From Actinomadura viridilutea (GTDB lineage: Bacteria; Actinomycetota; Actinomycetes; Streptosporangiales; Streptosporangiaceae): 64,000 nt of DNA. The stretch is taken from assembly GCA_003001795.1 (NCBI GenBank), contig PVNI01000016.1:1-64000 (forward strand), in the 5' to 3' direction. Positions 34,665 through 43,341 of the stretch are shown piece after piece; within the stretch, counting starts at the first letter, position 1; the number at the start of each line of letters is the position of its first letter. The notes under the pieces were generated by a model. It was given only the letters and a program-made list of their open reading frames with translations, did no database searches and had not been told where the DNA came from. A program made the position numbers and the translations under genes.

Positions 34665-35879
34665 ATGACCGTCAACGACAGCAAGCGCTGCCTCGTCGTC
34701 GGCCTCGGCATCAGCGGCATCGCCACCGCGGTCCGCCTGCGCCAGATCGGGTGGGAGCCGGTGATCGTGGAGCGGGCGCCGGGTCGCCGGACGGGCGGCT
34801 ACTTCATCGTCCTGTTCGGCGCCGGCCGGGCCGCCGCGCGACGGCTCGGCTTCGCCGACGCCATCCCGGACCGGACGGTGCCGGGCGGCAGGACCTACAT
34901 CGTCAACCGGAACGGCGACCGCAAGCCCGGTCTCAGCTTCGGGGACATCCCCGGGGCCCCGCCGATGATGCTGCGCGGCGACGTCGAGCAGGCCGCGTTC
35001 AGCGCGCTCCCCGACGACGTCGAGATCCGCTATGCGACGCGACCCGTCAAGATCGAACAGGACGAGTCCGGCGCGTACGTCACCCTCGAGCACGGCGGCA
35101 CGACCGCCACCGAGCGGTTCGACCTCGTCGTGGGCGCCGACGGCCTGCGGTCGACGGTGCGGCGGCTCGTGTTCGGCCCGGACGGGGCGCACCTCCACCG
35201 GCTCGGCTTCATGATCGCGGCGCTGGCGCTGCCGCGTCCGCTCGACGGCGTGTCGCCGCGCGACGGCATCAGCCTGTTCGAGCCGGGCCGCGCGATGTGG
35301 CTCTTCTCGTTCGCCGACCGGCCCCAGAGCCTGCTGTTCTCTTACCGGGTGGACGACGTCGACGAGCAGTTCACGGGGCGGCCCGCGGAGCGGGTCCGCG
35401 CCGCGTTCGGGCCGGAGCCGACGGGGCCGCTGCTCGGACAGGCGCTGGAGGCCCTCGACCTCGCCGACGAGTTCCTGTTCGACACCGTGGAGCAGGTGCG
35501 GATGGACTCCTGGTCCCGCGGGCGGGTCGTCCTCGTCGGGGACTCAGCATGGTGCGCCACCCTCTACAGCGGCATGGGCGCCTCCGCCGGGCTCGCCGGA
35601 GCCGACCTGCTCGGCAGCATGCTCCAGCGCCACCCCGACGACATCCCCCGGGCACTGCGTTTCTGGGAGGCGCAGTTGCGCCCGCACATCACCGCCTACC
35701 AGGAGTCGGGTGTCGAAAGACGCACGTTCTTCACACCCGACAACCACCTGCAGATCGCGGCCCGTTCGATGATCGCCCGCGGGGTCCGGCTCCCGGTGAT
35801 CGGCAGCGCCCTGAACTTCACGCAGAACCGCGCCAAGATCACCAAGGAGCGGGAGCTCGACATCGCCGCGGCCGCCTGA
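34665..35879 (+). CDS. FAD-dependent monooxygenase (PHBH-like)
   Basis: 404 residues. FAD-binding dinucleotide motif VVGLGISGIATAVRLRQIGW (about residues 10-30), the VGADGLRSTVRRLVFG motif (about residue 155) and the second FAD motif VLVGDSAWCATLYSGMGAS with GD (about residue 290) define the p-hydroxybenzoate-hydroxylase-like group. ATG 34665 has GAGGAG upstream. It is the second gene of the MarR-controlled operon. Substrate unknown; an aromatic or antibiotic-like compound is inferred. A fragment homologous to its N-terminus lies at 32409. Confidence 0.9.
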   Translation: MTVNDSKRCLVVGLGISGIATAVRLRQIGWEPVIVERAPGRRTGGYFIVLFGAGRAAARRLGFADAIPDRTVPGGRTYIVNRNGDRKPGLSFGDIPGAPPMMLRGDVEQAAFSALPDDVEIRYATRPVKIEQDESGAYVTLEHGGTTATERFDLVVGADGLRSTVRRLVFGPDGAHLHRLGFMIAALALPRPLDGVSPRDGISLFEPGRAMWLFSFADRPQSLLFSYRVDDVDEQFTGRPAERVRAAFGPEPTGPLLGQALEALDLADEFLFDTVEQVRMDSWSRGRVVLVGDSAWCATLYSGMGASAGLAGADLLGSMLQRHPDDIPRALRFWEAQLRPHITAYQESGVERRTFFTPDNHLQIAARSMIARGVRLPVIGSALNFTQNRAKITKERELDIAAAA

Positions 35880-35933
35880 ACGCTTGTCGGGAAGGGGCCC
35901 GCTGGAAGGGGGAGGACTGCGCGGGCCCCTCGC

Positions 35934-35964
35934 ACGGCCGCCCGGCCCCGAGCCGGGCGGCCGT
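35934..35964 (+). terminator. Terminator after monooxygenase operon
   Basis: A 13-bp perfect stem ACGGCCGCCCGGC / GCCGGGCGGCCGT with loop CCCGA, 55 bp after the monooxygenase stop. The rest of the gap up to 36221 is GC-rich with no gene recognised. Confidence 0.75.
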
Positions 35965-36221
35965 CGCGCGCTCTGCGGCTGCGGGACGACCGGGACCGTG
36001 GCCGCGATGGACAGTTCCGACTGATCGTGGCCTGGGCGGAGAGTTTGTCGCGGCTCGGTCGCCGCGCGCCTGCGCGCCCGGTCGCGCGGACGTGCCGACT
36101 GCGGCGATCGGTTGGATGACTAGCCTGGTGGGTGTCTCGCCCGCGCCGTCTGCATGACGTCCTTCCAGTCTCAGGGGCTCGGTTCAGGCCGGGCGGTACG
36201 CGGAAGACGAGGACGGACGCC

Positions 36222-36281
36222 GTGACGACGAGGACGAAGACGAGGACAAGGTTGTCCACCGTGAAGGGCCTGCTGCCGTGA
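36222..36281 (+). CDS. Possible 19-codon leader ORF overlapping arsR
   Basis: GTG 36222 opens a 19-codon frame (TTRTKTRTRLSTVKGLLP after the start) rich in Thr, Lys and Arg, whose TGA stop overlaps the GTG start of arsR (GTGA). The overlap suggests translational coupling, but so short a frame in GA-rich sequence may be chance. Confidence 0.25.
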   Translation: MTTRTKTRTRLSTVKGLLP

Positions 36282-36637
36282 GGGCACCGCTGTATCAGCT
36301 GAAGGCGGAGTTCTTCAAGACGCTGGGGCATCCGGCCAGGATCCGGGTGCTGGAACTGCTCAGCGAGCGCGACCACGCGGTCTCGGAGATGCTGCCCGAG
36401 GTCGGCATCGAGCCCGCGCACCTGTCCCAGCAGCTCGCGGTCCTGCGGCGGGCGGGGCTCGTGGTCTCGCGCAAGGAGGGCTCGTCGGTCATCTATTCGC
36501 TGACCAGCCCGCACGTCGCCGAGCTGCTGAGCGTGGCGCGCGCCATCCTGACCGGGGTCCTGTCGGGGCAGGCGGAGCTGCTGGACGATCTGCGCGCGGC
36601 CGGCGAACCCGCGGAGGCGACTCGCAAAGACCGCTGA
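36278..36637 (+). CDS. ArsR-family transcriptional regulator
   Basis: 119 residues: LKAEFFKTLGHPARIRVLELLSE, recognition helix PAHLSQQLAVLRRAGLVVSRKEGSSVIYSL, and a C-terminal helix LLSVARAILTGVLSGQAELL. No metal-binding cysteine cluster (such as ELCVCDL) is present, so it is not a classical arsenic or zinc sensor. It heads the hydrogenase-like operon, as Rv0081 does in M. tuberculosis (recalled), but here about 1 kb of repeats separates it from the structural genes. Likely regulator of that operon through the palindromes at 37602-37621. Confidence 0.88.
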   Translation: MRAPLYQLKAEFFKTLGHPARIRVLELLSERDHAVSEMLPEVGIEPAHLSQQLAVLRRAGLVVSRKEGSSVIYSLTSPHVAELLSVARAILTGVLSGQAELLDDLRAAGEPAEATRKDR

Positions 36638-37480
36638 CGGCCCGCGAGCACTGGCGGCGGCCCGCGCCCGCAGCTCCTTTTGACGTCCTTCCGCCATGGT
36701 CGGGGCGTCGTCGCTGAACCTGCGCGGGCGACCAAGCCGCGCGAGTGAGCGAGCGAGCATCCGTCCCAGGCCCGGCTGGCGAGTTTGCGGAGGCGGCTCG
36801 TAAACATCGCTGGCGGCCTGTCTCTGTCGGCGCCGCTGCCCTTGGCGGCGGAGGCGGCCTTGCCGCCACGCCCCCGGCCCCCATTCGCAGGAACGCCCCT
36901 GCCGCGACACCTCGCCTGGCTGCGGATCGACCTCGGCGTTAAGGCCTTGTGGACGACCAGCCGTGCGAGTGAGCGAGCTTCCGTTCGAGGCGTGTCTTGC
37001 GAGCCTGTGGAGGCGGTGCAAGGCTGACTGACGCCATGCACGCCGCCGCCTGCGCTCGGGCGAGGACCGATGACGCGGGCAAGCAACCGGGCGCCCCTCT
37101 CAGGTGCGGTTGGTGAGTCCGCCGAGGTAGTCCGCAAGGAGCGCTGACAGTCTGCGAGCACTGGCGGCGGCCCGCGCCGCTCGTTCGCGGCTGTTTCCGC
37201 TATGGCCGGGGCGTTGCGGCAAAGGCCCGCGCGGGTGACCAGCCGTGCGAGCGGGAGATTCGCCCTCCCAGGTTCGGCTTGCGAGCCTGCGGCGCCCGCT
37301 CGCAGGCCGCGAGCGCTGGCGGCGACGCGCGCCTGCCGCTCGTCTGCCCTTTCGTCACAGCCCAGGCTTCGGCGCCAAGCCTTGCGCGGGCGACCGGCCG
37401 CGTGAGTGGTTGAGCTTCCGTCCAGGTGCGCTCAGGCGTCCGCGAGGAGTGCTGGCGGCTCATCACTGAAGTGGGTGGGC
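36638..37480 (+). repeat. Degenerate tandem repeats derived from the arsR 3' end
   Basis: Imperfect units recur through the gap. Shared landmarks are CGAGCACTGGCGGCGGCCCG (36648 and 37157 regions), AGCCGTGCGAGTGAGCGAGC-like tracts near 36735, 36958, 37241 and 37398, and decayed copies of the last ArsR codons: GEPAEATRKDR in arsR itself, then GEFAEAARKHR (about 36778), CEPVEAVQG (about 36999), GESAEVVRKER (about 37112). Spacing varies between about 115 and 280 bp. No intact gene lies within. Confidence 0.65.
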
Positions 37481-37601
37481 CTGTCGGTGGCTTCGTGGGG
37501 GCTCGTTCGGGCGCTGGGCTGGTCCTTGGTGTGCTTCGACGTGAGCGTCTGGGTCCTCAGTGACGTCGTGTCCGGTTGGGACCTCAGGAGTTGCTAAAGT
37601 T

Positions 37602-37621
37602 CGCAATTGCGCACAACGCAA
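37602..37621. promoter_or_regulatory. Overlapping palindromes upstream of hydrogenase-like operon
   Basis: CGCAATTGCG (37602-37611) overlaps TTGCG-CACAA-CGCAA (37607-37621) about 50-70 bp before the first structural gene. The patch is the least GC-rich part of the gap. Best candidate for the ArsR operator and promoter. Confidence 0.5.
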
Positions 37622-37669
37622 GGTGCATGCGGGTGCGGGCCTCCCCCGAAGATCACCACGAGGAACCTG

Positions 37670-38155
37670 GTGAAAGATCTGCTGCGCAAGATCCGCAAGA
37701 CCGGTCGGGTCGCGGAGGACCCTCCCGAACGTCCCGCCGAGAGCGCCCCGGACGCCCTTCGCGAGCTGGGTGGGTCCGTGCAGCTGCGGCACGTGGACGC
37801 GGGGTCCTGCAACGGCTGCGAGGTGGAGATCGCGTCGGTGTTCGGGCCGGTGTACGACGCGGAGCGGTACGGCGCGCGTCTGGTGGCCTCGCCGCGGCAC
37901 GCGGACGCGCTGGTGGTGACCGGCCCGGTGACCCGCAACATGGAGATGGCGCTGCGCCGCACCTACGAGGCGGTGCCCGCGCCGAAGGGCGTGATCGCGC
38001 TCGGTGACTGCGCCCGCAACTGCGGCGTTTTCGCGGGGGCGTACGGGGTCGTCGGCGCCGTGCGCGACGTGGTGCCGGTCGACGTGGAGGTGCCGGGCTG
38101 CCCGCCCGAGCCGGAGGCGATCGTGGCTGCGCTGCGGGGGCTCACCGGGCGATGA
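37670..38155 (+). CDS. Hydrogenase-like small subunit (HyfI/NuoB family)
   Basis: 161 residues of the complex I 20-kDa subunit family, which carries the [4Fe-4S] cluster next to the catalytic subunit. Cluster ligands are all present: C47 and C50 (DAGSCNGCEVE), C114 (GDCARNC) and C144 (VPGCPPEPE). GTG 37670 has AGGA five bases upstream and begins before a basic N-terminus. It is the first of six genes with stop/start overlaps (ATGA at 38152). Electron entry or exit for the complex is expected here. Confidence 0.9.
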   Translation: MKDLLRKIRKTGRVAEDPPERPAESAPDALRELGGSVQLRHVDAGSCNGCEVEIASVFGPVYDAERYGARLVASPRHADALVVTGPVTRNMEMALRRTYEAVPAPKGVIALGDCARNCGVFAGAYGVVGAVRDVVPVDVEVPGCPPEPEAIVAALRGLTGR

Positions 38156-40191
38156 CGAGCGTGACAGGCGCCGCGCTGTCGGCGTCCCTCGGAGCGAGCG
38201 TGCTCGCCGCGTCGGCGGGGGCGGTACTGCCGCGGCGAATCCGTCCGGTCGCGGCGGGGATCGGCACGGCGGCCGCCGGGGCGGCGGCCGTGGTCGCCGG
38301 GGTCGCGGCGATGACGGGACGGTCCTGGTCGGCGTGGCTTCCGGAGCTGCTCCCGCTGGCCGGGGTGCGTCTGGCGGTCGACCCGCTCGGCGGCCTGTTC
38401 ATCGCCGTCACCGGTGCGGTGGCGGTGTGCGCGGCCGTGTACGGGGTCGGCTACGCGCGTCCGGCGGACGGCCACGGCGGGCACGGCCTGGACGGCCGGA
38501 CGGTGCAGGCGGTTCTGCCTTTGTTCGTGGCGGCGATGCTCCTGGTGCCCGCCGCGGCGAGCGTGAGCACGTTCCTCGTGGCGTGGGAGCTGATGGCGCT
38601 GGCCTCGCTGCTGCTGGTGGTGGCCGAGCACCGGCACCGCGAGTCGGTGGGGCAGGCCGGGCTCTGGTACGCGGTGATGACGCACCTGGGCCTGGTGGCG
38701 ATCCTGGCCGCGCTGGCGGGGCTGGCCGCGGCGGCGCACGGCGAGTCGTTCGATCGAATGCGCGCCGCGGCGGAGGGGATGTCCCCGGCGGTGCGCGGCG
38801 CGGTGTTCGTCGCCGCGTTCGCCGGGTTCGCGTCGAAGGCCGGGATCGTTCCGCTGCACGTGTGGCTGCCGCGCGCCCACCCGGAGGCGCCGAGCCACGT
38901 GTCGGCGCTGATGAGCGCCGCGATGGTGAACCTGGGCGTGTACGGGATCGTCCGGGTCGGGTTCGACCTGCTGGGCGGCGGGCCGAGGTGGTGGTGGCTG
39001 CTGGTGCTGGCGGCCGGGGCCGTGTCGGCGCTGTACGGCATCCTGCAGGCGGCGGTGGCGACCGACCTCAAGCGGCTGCTGGCCTATTCGACGTGCGAGA
39101 ACATGGGGCTGGTGCTGGTCGGCCTCGGCGCCGGCGGGCTTCTGGTCACCGCCGACGCGCGGCCGCTGGCGGCGCTGGCGCTCACGGCAGCGCTGCTGCA
39201 CGTGGTCAACCACTCCGCCTTCAAGACGCTGCTGTTCCTGGCGGCCGGGTCGGTGCTGCGCGCCACGGGCCTGCGCGACCTGGACGCGCTGGGCGGGCTG
39301 CGCACGCGCATGCCGGTCACGACGGCGATGTTCGCCGTCGGGGCGTTGGCGGCGTCGGCGTTGCCGCTGGGCAACGGCTTCGTCAGCGAGTGGCTGCTGC
39401 TGCAGAGCCTGATCGGTTCGCTCGGCGAGGGCGGGACGATCACGGCGGTGACCATGCCGGTGGCGGTAGGGGCGCTGGCCCTGTCGGCGGGTCTCGCGGT
39501 CGCCACGTTCGTCAAGGCGTTCGGCACCGGGTTCCTCGCCCGTCCGCGCACGCCGCAGGCGGAGGCGGCGGCGGAGAGCCCGGCGGCGATGGGCGTGGGC
39601 ATGGGCGCGGCGGCGGCGTGCTGCGTGGCGCTCGCGCTGGTCCCCGCGTTCACCGTGCCCGGCCTGGCCCGGGCCGTCCAGGTGGTGCTGCCCGGCCAGG
39701 ACGCGGTCGCCGGGCAGGTGACGCTGCGGCTGGCCGCGGCGTCCAGCACCATGTCGCCCCTGCTGATCGCCGTGGGCGTGGCGGTCGCCGCGGCGGCGCT
39801 GCTGGCGTTGCTGCGGTTCGCGACGACCTGGCGGGTGCGGCGGCGGGCCCGGCTGTGGGACTGCGGGATGGGGCCGATGACGGCCCGGATGGAGTACACG
39901 GCGACCTCGTTCGCCGAACCGCTGCAGCGGGTCTTCGACGACGTGCTGGCGCCGGAGACCGACGTGAACGTGACCCCGCTGGCCGAGTCGGCCTACCTGG
40001 TGGACAGCGTGTCGTACCGGGCGCGGGTGGGCGACCGGATCGAAAGCCGCCTGTACCGGCCGTTGATCGCGGCGGCGACGGCGGTCGGCGAGGCGGCGCG
40101 GCGGCTGGCCGACGGCAGCGTGCACCGCTACCTCGCCTACGGCTTCTTCACCTTCACCGGAGTGCTGATCGTGCTGGCGGTGACGCGATGA
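38152..40191 (+). CDS. Hydrogenase-4-like component B (HyfB/Mrp-type proton channel subunit)
   Basis: 679 residues with about 16 hydrophobic helices, homologous to the antiporter-like subunits of complex I. The pump signature FASKAGIVPLHVWLPRAHPE with its lysine (about residue 230) and PSHVSALMSAAMVNLGVYG is intact, as is LAYSTCENMGLVLVG. ATG 38152 overlaps the previous stop (ATGA). The C-terminus has a cytoplasmic stretch (LWDCGMGPMTARMEYTATSF) usual for HyfB. It should translocate protons or sodium. Confidence 0.93.
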   Translation: MTSVTGAALSASLGASVLAASAGAVLPRRIRPVAAGIGTAAAGAAAVVAGVAAMTGRSWSAWLPELLPLAGVRLAVDPLGGLFIAVTGAVAVCAAVYGVGYARPADGHGGHGLDGRTVQAVLPLFVAAMLLVPAAASVSTFLVAWELMALASLLLVVAEHRHRESVGQAGLWYAVMTHLGLVAILAALAGLAAAAHGESFDRMRAAAEGMSPAVRGAVFVAAFAGFASKAGIVPLHVWLPRAHPEAPSHVSALMSAAMVNLGVYGIVRVGFDLLGGGPRWWWLLVLAAGAVSALYGILQAAVATDLKRLLAYSTCENMGLVLVGLGAGGLLVTADARPLAALALTAALLHVVNHSAFKTLLFLAAGSVLRATGLRDLDALGGLRTRMPVTTAMFAVGALAASALPLGNGFVSEWLLLQSLIGSLGEGGTITAVTMPVAVGALALSAGLAVATFVKAFGTGFLARPRTPQAEAAAESPAAMGVGMGAAAACCVALALVPAFTVPGLARAVQVVLPGQDAVAGQVTLRLAAASSTMSPLLIAVGVAVAAAALLALLRFATTWRVRRRARLWDCGMGPMTARMEYTATSFAEPLQRVFDDVLAPETDVNVTPLAESAYLVDSVSYRARVGDRIESRLYRPLIAAATAVGEAARRLADGSVHRYLAYGFFTFTGVLIVLAVTR

Positions 40192-41159
40192 GCGGCTCGA
40201 CGACCCTGGCCGGGACCGTGGGAGCGGCCGCGCAGGTGGTGCTGGTGGCGGCCGGCTCGCCCCTGCTGGTGGGCGTGATGCGGCAGGTCAGGGCCCGGCT
40301 GGAGGGCCGGGCGGGCGCGGGCGTGCTGCAGCCGTGGCGGGACCTGCGCAAGCTGCTGCGCAAGGAGGCGATCACCCCGCACGGCACCGGGCCGGTGTTC
40401 CGTGCGGCGCCGCTGGTGCTGGCGGCCACGGCGCTGGTGGCGGCCGGCGTCGTGCCGATCGCCACGACCGAGTCCCCGCTGGACGGCGCGGCGGACCTGT
40501 TCGCGGTCACCGCGCTGCTGGCGCTCGGCACGGTGGCGCTCGCGCTGGCCGCGCTGGACACCGCCACCGCGTTCGGCGGCATGGGCGCCAGCCGCGAGAT
40601 GACCGTGCTGGCGCTGGTCGAGCCCACCATCCTCATGTCGGTGTTCGCGCTGTCGGTGCCGGTCGGCTCGACCAACCTCGGCGCGATCGTGAACTCGACG
40701 CTGCACGAGCCGCAGCGGGTGGTCTCGCCGGTGAGCCTGCTGGCGGCGGTGGCGCTGGCCGTCGTGGTGATCGCCGAGACCGGGCGGATCCCGGTGGACA
40801 ACCCCGCGACGCACCTGGAGCTGACGATGATCCACGAGGCGATGGTGCTGGAGTACGCGGGGCCGGACCTGGCGCTTGTGGAGTGGGCGTCGGCCATGCG
40901 GCTGACCGTTCTGCTCGGCCTGGTCGCCAACCTGTTCGCGCCGTGGGGCATCGCCGGGGCGGACTCGGGGTGGGTGGCGCTGGCGGCGCTGCCGCTCGCG
41001 CTGGCGGCGTTCGCCGCCAAGGTCACCCTGCTCGGCGGCGCGCTCGCGGCCGGCGAGGTGTTCATGGCCAAGCTGCGCATGTTCCGCGTGCCCGAGCTGC
41101 TGGCCGGGTCGTTCGTCCTGGCGCTGCTGGCCGTCGCCGCGTCCTTCTTCCTGGCGTGA
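40188..41159 (+). CDS. Hydrogenase-4-like component C (HyfC/HycD, NuoH family)
   Basis: 323 residues, eight or so helices. Conserved NuoH/HycD motifs: LRKLLRKEAITP near residue 57, SREMTVLALVEPTILM near 137, and AETGRIPVDNPATHLELTM with the acidic residues (about residues 194-215). This subunit links the Fe-S arm to the membrane pump. ATG 40188 overlaps the HyfB-like stop. Confidence 0.93.
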   Translation: MSGSTTLAGTVGAAAQVVLVAAGSPLLVGVMRQVRARLEGRAGAGVLQPWRDLRKLLRKEAITPHGTGPVFRAAPLVLAATALVAAGVVPIATTESPLDGAADLFAVTALLALGTVALALAALDTATAFGGMGASREMTVLALVEPTILMSVFALSVPVGSTNLGAIVNSTLHEPQRVVSPVSLLAAVALAVVVIAETGRIPVDNPATHLELTMIHEAMVLEYAGPDLALVEWASAMRLTVLLGLVANLFAPWGIAGADSGWVALAALPLALAAFAAKVTLLGGALAAGEVFMAKLRMFRVPELLAGSFVLALLAVAASFFLA

Positions 41160-41173
41160 AGGCGAGCTGGATC

Positions 41174-41845
41174 ATGAGTGACGTCACCTACGTGCGGCTG
41201 CTCGACCTGGCCTGCGGCGTGTTCCTGCTCGCCGCGGTGCTGGTGCTGTGGCGGCGCGACCTGGCGGCGATCGTGCGGCTGTTCGCGCTGCAGGGCGCCG
41301 CGCTCGCCGCGCTGGTCACCGTGCTCGGCGTGCACGAGGGCCTGGACGGGGACGGCGCCGAACTGGTCGCGCTGGCCGTCGGCATCGCGGTGCTGCGCGC
41401 CGTGGTGCTGCCCCGGCTGCTGCGCCGCGCCGTCGCCGACGGCGGCGAGGCCAGGGAGACCGAGCCGCTGGTCAACGTGGCGGCGTCCCTGGTGGTCGCG
41501 GCCGGGCTGGCGCTGCTGAGCTACGCGGTGACGCGTCCGGTGGTGGCGCTGGAGCCCTCGCCCGCCGTGCACGCCGTGCCGGTGGCGCTCACCGTGGTGC
41601 TCATCGGCTTCTTCGTGCTGGTCTCCCGCCGCCGCGCCCTGTCGCAGGTGGTCGGGTTCCTGCTGGTGGACAACGGCATCACGGCGGTGGCGTTCCTCAC
41701 CACGTCCGGCGTGCCGCTCATCGTGGAGCTGGGCGTCTCGCTGGACGTGCTGCTGGCCGTGCTGGTGCTGCAGGTGCTGACCGCGCGCATGCGGGCCGCG
41801 TTCGGCGGCACCGACCTGGACGACCTTCGGGAGCTGCGGGACTGA
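41174..41845 (+). CDS. Hydrogenase-4-like component E (HyfE)
   Basis: 223 residues with about seven hydrophobic helices; the N-terminal half and the NuoK-like C-terminal half (SQVVGFLLVDNGITAVAFL) fit HyfE. ATG 41174 has GGCGAG at good spacing; a GTG at 41156 overlapping the previous stop would add six residues. Called HycP in mycobacteria (recalled). Confidence 0.88.
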   Translation: MSDVTYVRLLDLACGVFLLAAVLVLWRRDLAAIVRLFALQGAALAALVTVLGVHEGLDGDGAELVALAVGIAVLRAVVLPRLLRRAVADGGEARETEPLVNVAASLVVAAGLALLSYAVTRPVVALEPSPAVHAVPVALTVVLIGFFVLVSRRRALSQVVGFLLVDNGITAVAFLTTSGVPLIVELGVSLDVLLAVLVLQVLTARMRAAFGGTDLDDLRELRD

Positions 41846-43341
41846 TGACCACGACGGCACTGCTGATCGCCCCGGTGGGGCTGCCGCTGCTGGCCGCCGC
41901 GTCCCACGCCGTGTACGGGTGGCGGCCCCGCAGCACCGCGTGGTCCGGCGCGGCCGCGGCGGCCGGGCTGCTGGCGTGCGGCGTCGCCCTGGCCGCGGCG
42001 GCGGTGGACGGGCCGCGCACCGGCCTGGGCGGGCTGCTGCGGGCGGACGCGCTCAGCGCGTACATGCTGATCGTGGTCGGGGCGGTGGCGCTGCCCGCGA
42101 TGCTGGCGAGCCCCGCCTACCTCGCCGCCGAGCAGGCCGCGGGGCACGCCGGCCCGGCGGACCTGCGCCGCTACGGCGTCCTCACCCAGGCGTTCGTGGC
42201 CGCGATGGCGCTGGCGGTGCTGGCCGCCAGCCTGGGCGTGCTGTGGGTGGCGGTCGAGGCCACCACGATCTGCACGGCGTTCCTGGTCGGGCACCGCCGG
42301 ACGCGCCACGCCACCGAGGCGGCGTGGAAGTACGTGGTGATCTGCTCGGCGGGCATCGCGCTGGCGTTCCTCGGCATCGTGCTGCTGAACTTCGCCGCCC
42401 GCCACGCGCACGTGCCGTCCTCGGACGCCCTGGACTGGGCCGTGCTCGCCCAGGACGCCGCCGCCCTCGACGTCGACGTGACCCGCGTCGCCGTCGCCCT
42501 GCTGGTCCTCGGGTTCGGCACCAAGGCGGGCCTCGCCCCGCTGCACGCCTGGCTCCCCGACGCGCACAGCCAGGCCCCGGCGCCGGTGTCGGCGCTGATG
42601 TCCGGGGTGCTGCTGTCGGTCGCGTTCTACGCCGTCCTGCGGGTCAAGGCCATCGCCGACGCGGCGCTGGGCGCCGGCTTCACCCGCACGCTGCTCACGG
42701 CCGTCGCGCTGGCCTCGCTGGCCGTGGCGGCGGCGCTGCTGCTGCGGCAGCGCGACTACAAGCGGATGCTCGCCTACTCCAGCATCGAGCACATGGGGCT
42801 GATCGCCCTCGGCGCCGCTATCGGCACCTCGCTGGCGGTGACGGCCGTCCTGCTGCACATCCTCGGCCACGGGCTGGCCAAGTCGGCCGCCTTCCTGGCG
42901 TCCGGCCACATCCAGCAGGCGACCGGCTCGACCCGCGTCGACGCGGTGCGCGGCCTGCTCGCCCGCGTCCCGCTGACGGCGGGGGTCTTCGGCGCGGCCC
43001 TGGCGGCGCTGCTGGGCTTCCCGCCGTTCAGCCTGTTCGCCAGCGAACTGGGCGTGTTCCGGGCGGGCTTCGCCGCCGGGATGGGATGGGCGGTGACCGC
43101 CGCGCTGCTCCTCATGCTGGTGATCGTGGCCGCCGTCGCCGCCCGCGCCGGCCGGATGCTGCTCGGCGCGCCCCGGCCCGGGCCCGGCGCCGCCGCGCTC
43201 GTCGACGGCGCCCGGCTCCCCCGCTCCGCCGCGCTCGCGCTCGTCGCGGCGCCGGCGGCCTGCGCGGCCCTCGGCGCGACCGCCTGGCCGCTGCACACCC
43301 TGCTCGACACCGCCGCAGCCGTCATCGGAGCACAGCCGTGA
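41845..43341 (+). CDS. Hydrogenase-4-like component F (HyfF, antiporter-like subunit)
   Basis: 498 residues, about 14 helices. Pump motif FGTKAGLAPLHAWLPDAHSQ with lysine (about residue 227), then APAPVSALMSGVLLS, and KRMLAYSSIEHMGLIALG. It is the second proton-channel subunit of the complex. ATG 41845 overlaps the previous stop by one base (TGATG), and its own stop overlaps the next start (GTGA). Confidence 0.93.
   Translation: MTTTALLIAPVGLPLLAAASHAVYGWRPRSTAWSGAAAAAGLLACGVALAAAAVDGPRTGLGGLLRADALSAYMLIVVGAVALPAMLASPAYLAAEQAAGHAGPADLRRYGVLTQAFVAAMALAVLAASLGVLWVAVEATTICTAFLVGHRRTRHATEAAWKYVVICSAGIALAFLGIVLLNFAARHAHVPSSDALDWAVLAQDAAALDVDVTRVAVALLVLGFGTKAGLAPLHAWLPDAHSQAPAPVSALMSGVLLSVAFYAVLRVKAIADAALGAGFTRTLLTAVALASLAVAAALLLRQRDYKRMLAYSSIEHMGLIALGAAIGTSLAVTAVLLHILGHGLAKSAAFLASGHIQQATGSTRVDAVRGLLARVPLTAGVFGAALAALLGFPPFSLFASELGVFRAGFAAGMGWAVTAALLLMLVIVAAVAARAGRMLLGAPRPGPGAAALVDGARLPRSAALALVAAPAACAALGATAWPLHTLLDTAAAVIGAQP

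Noticed and set aside
35696..37021. Minus-strand 441-codon open frame across the monooxygenase end, arsR and the repeats
   Set aside because: Arg/Gly/Gln-rich translation with no start context; it covers two well-supported plus-strand genes.
36638..37480. CRISPR array
   Set aside because: The repeats are long, imperfect and of irregular spacing, and derive from the arsR 3' end; there are no uniform spacers and no cas genes.
38004..40187. Long open frame antisense or shifted within the HyfB-like gene
   Set aside because: Translates to Gly/Arg-rich sequence; only its last part (from 40188) is real and is the HyfC-like gene.
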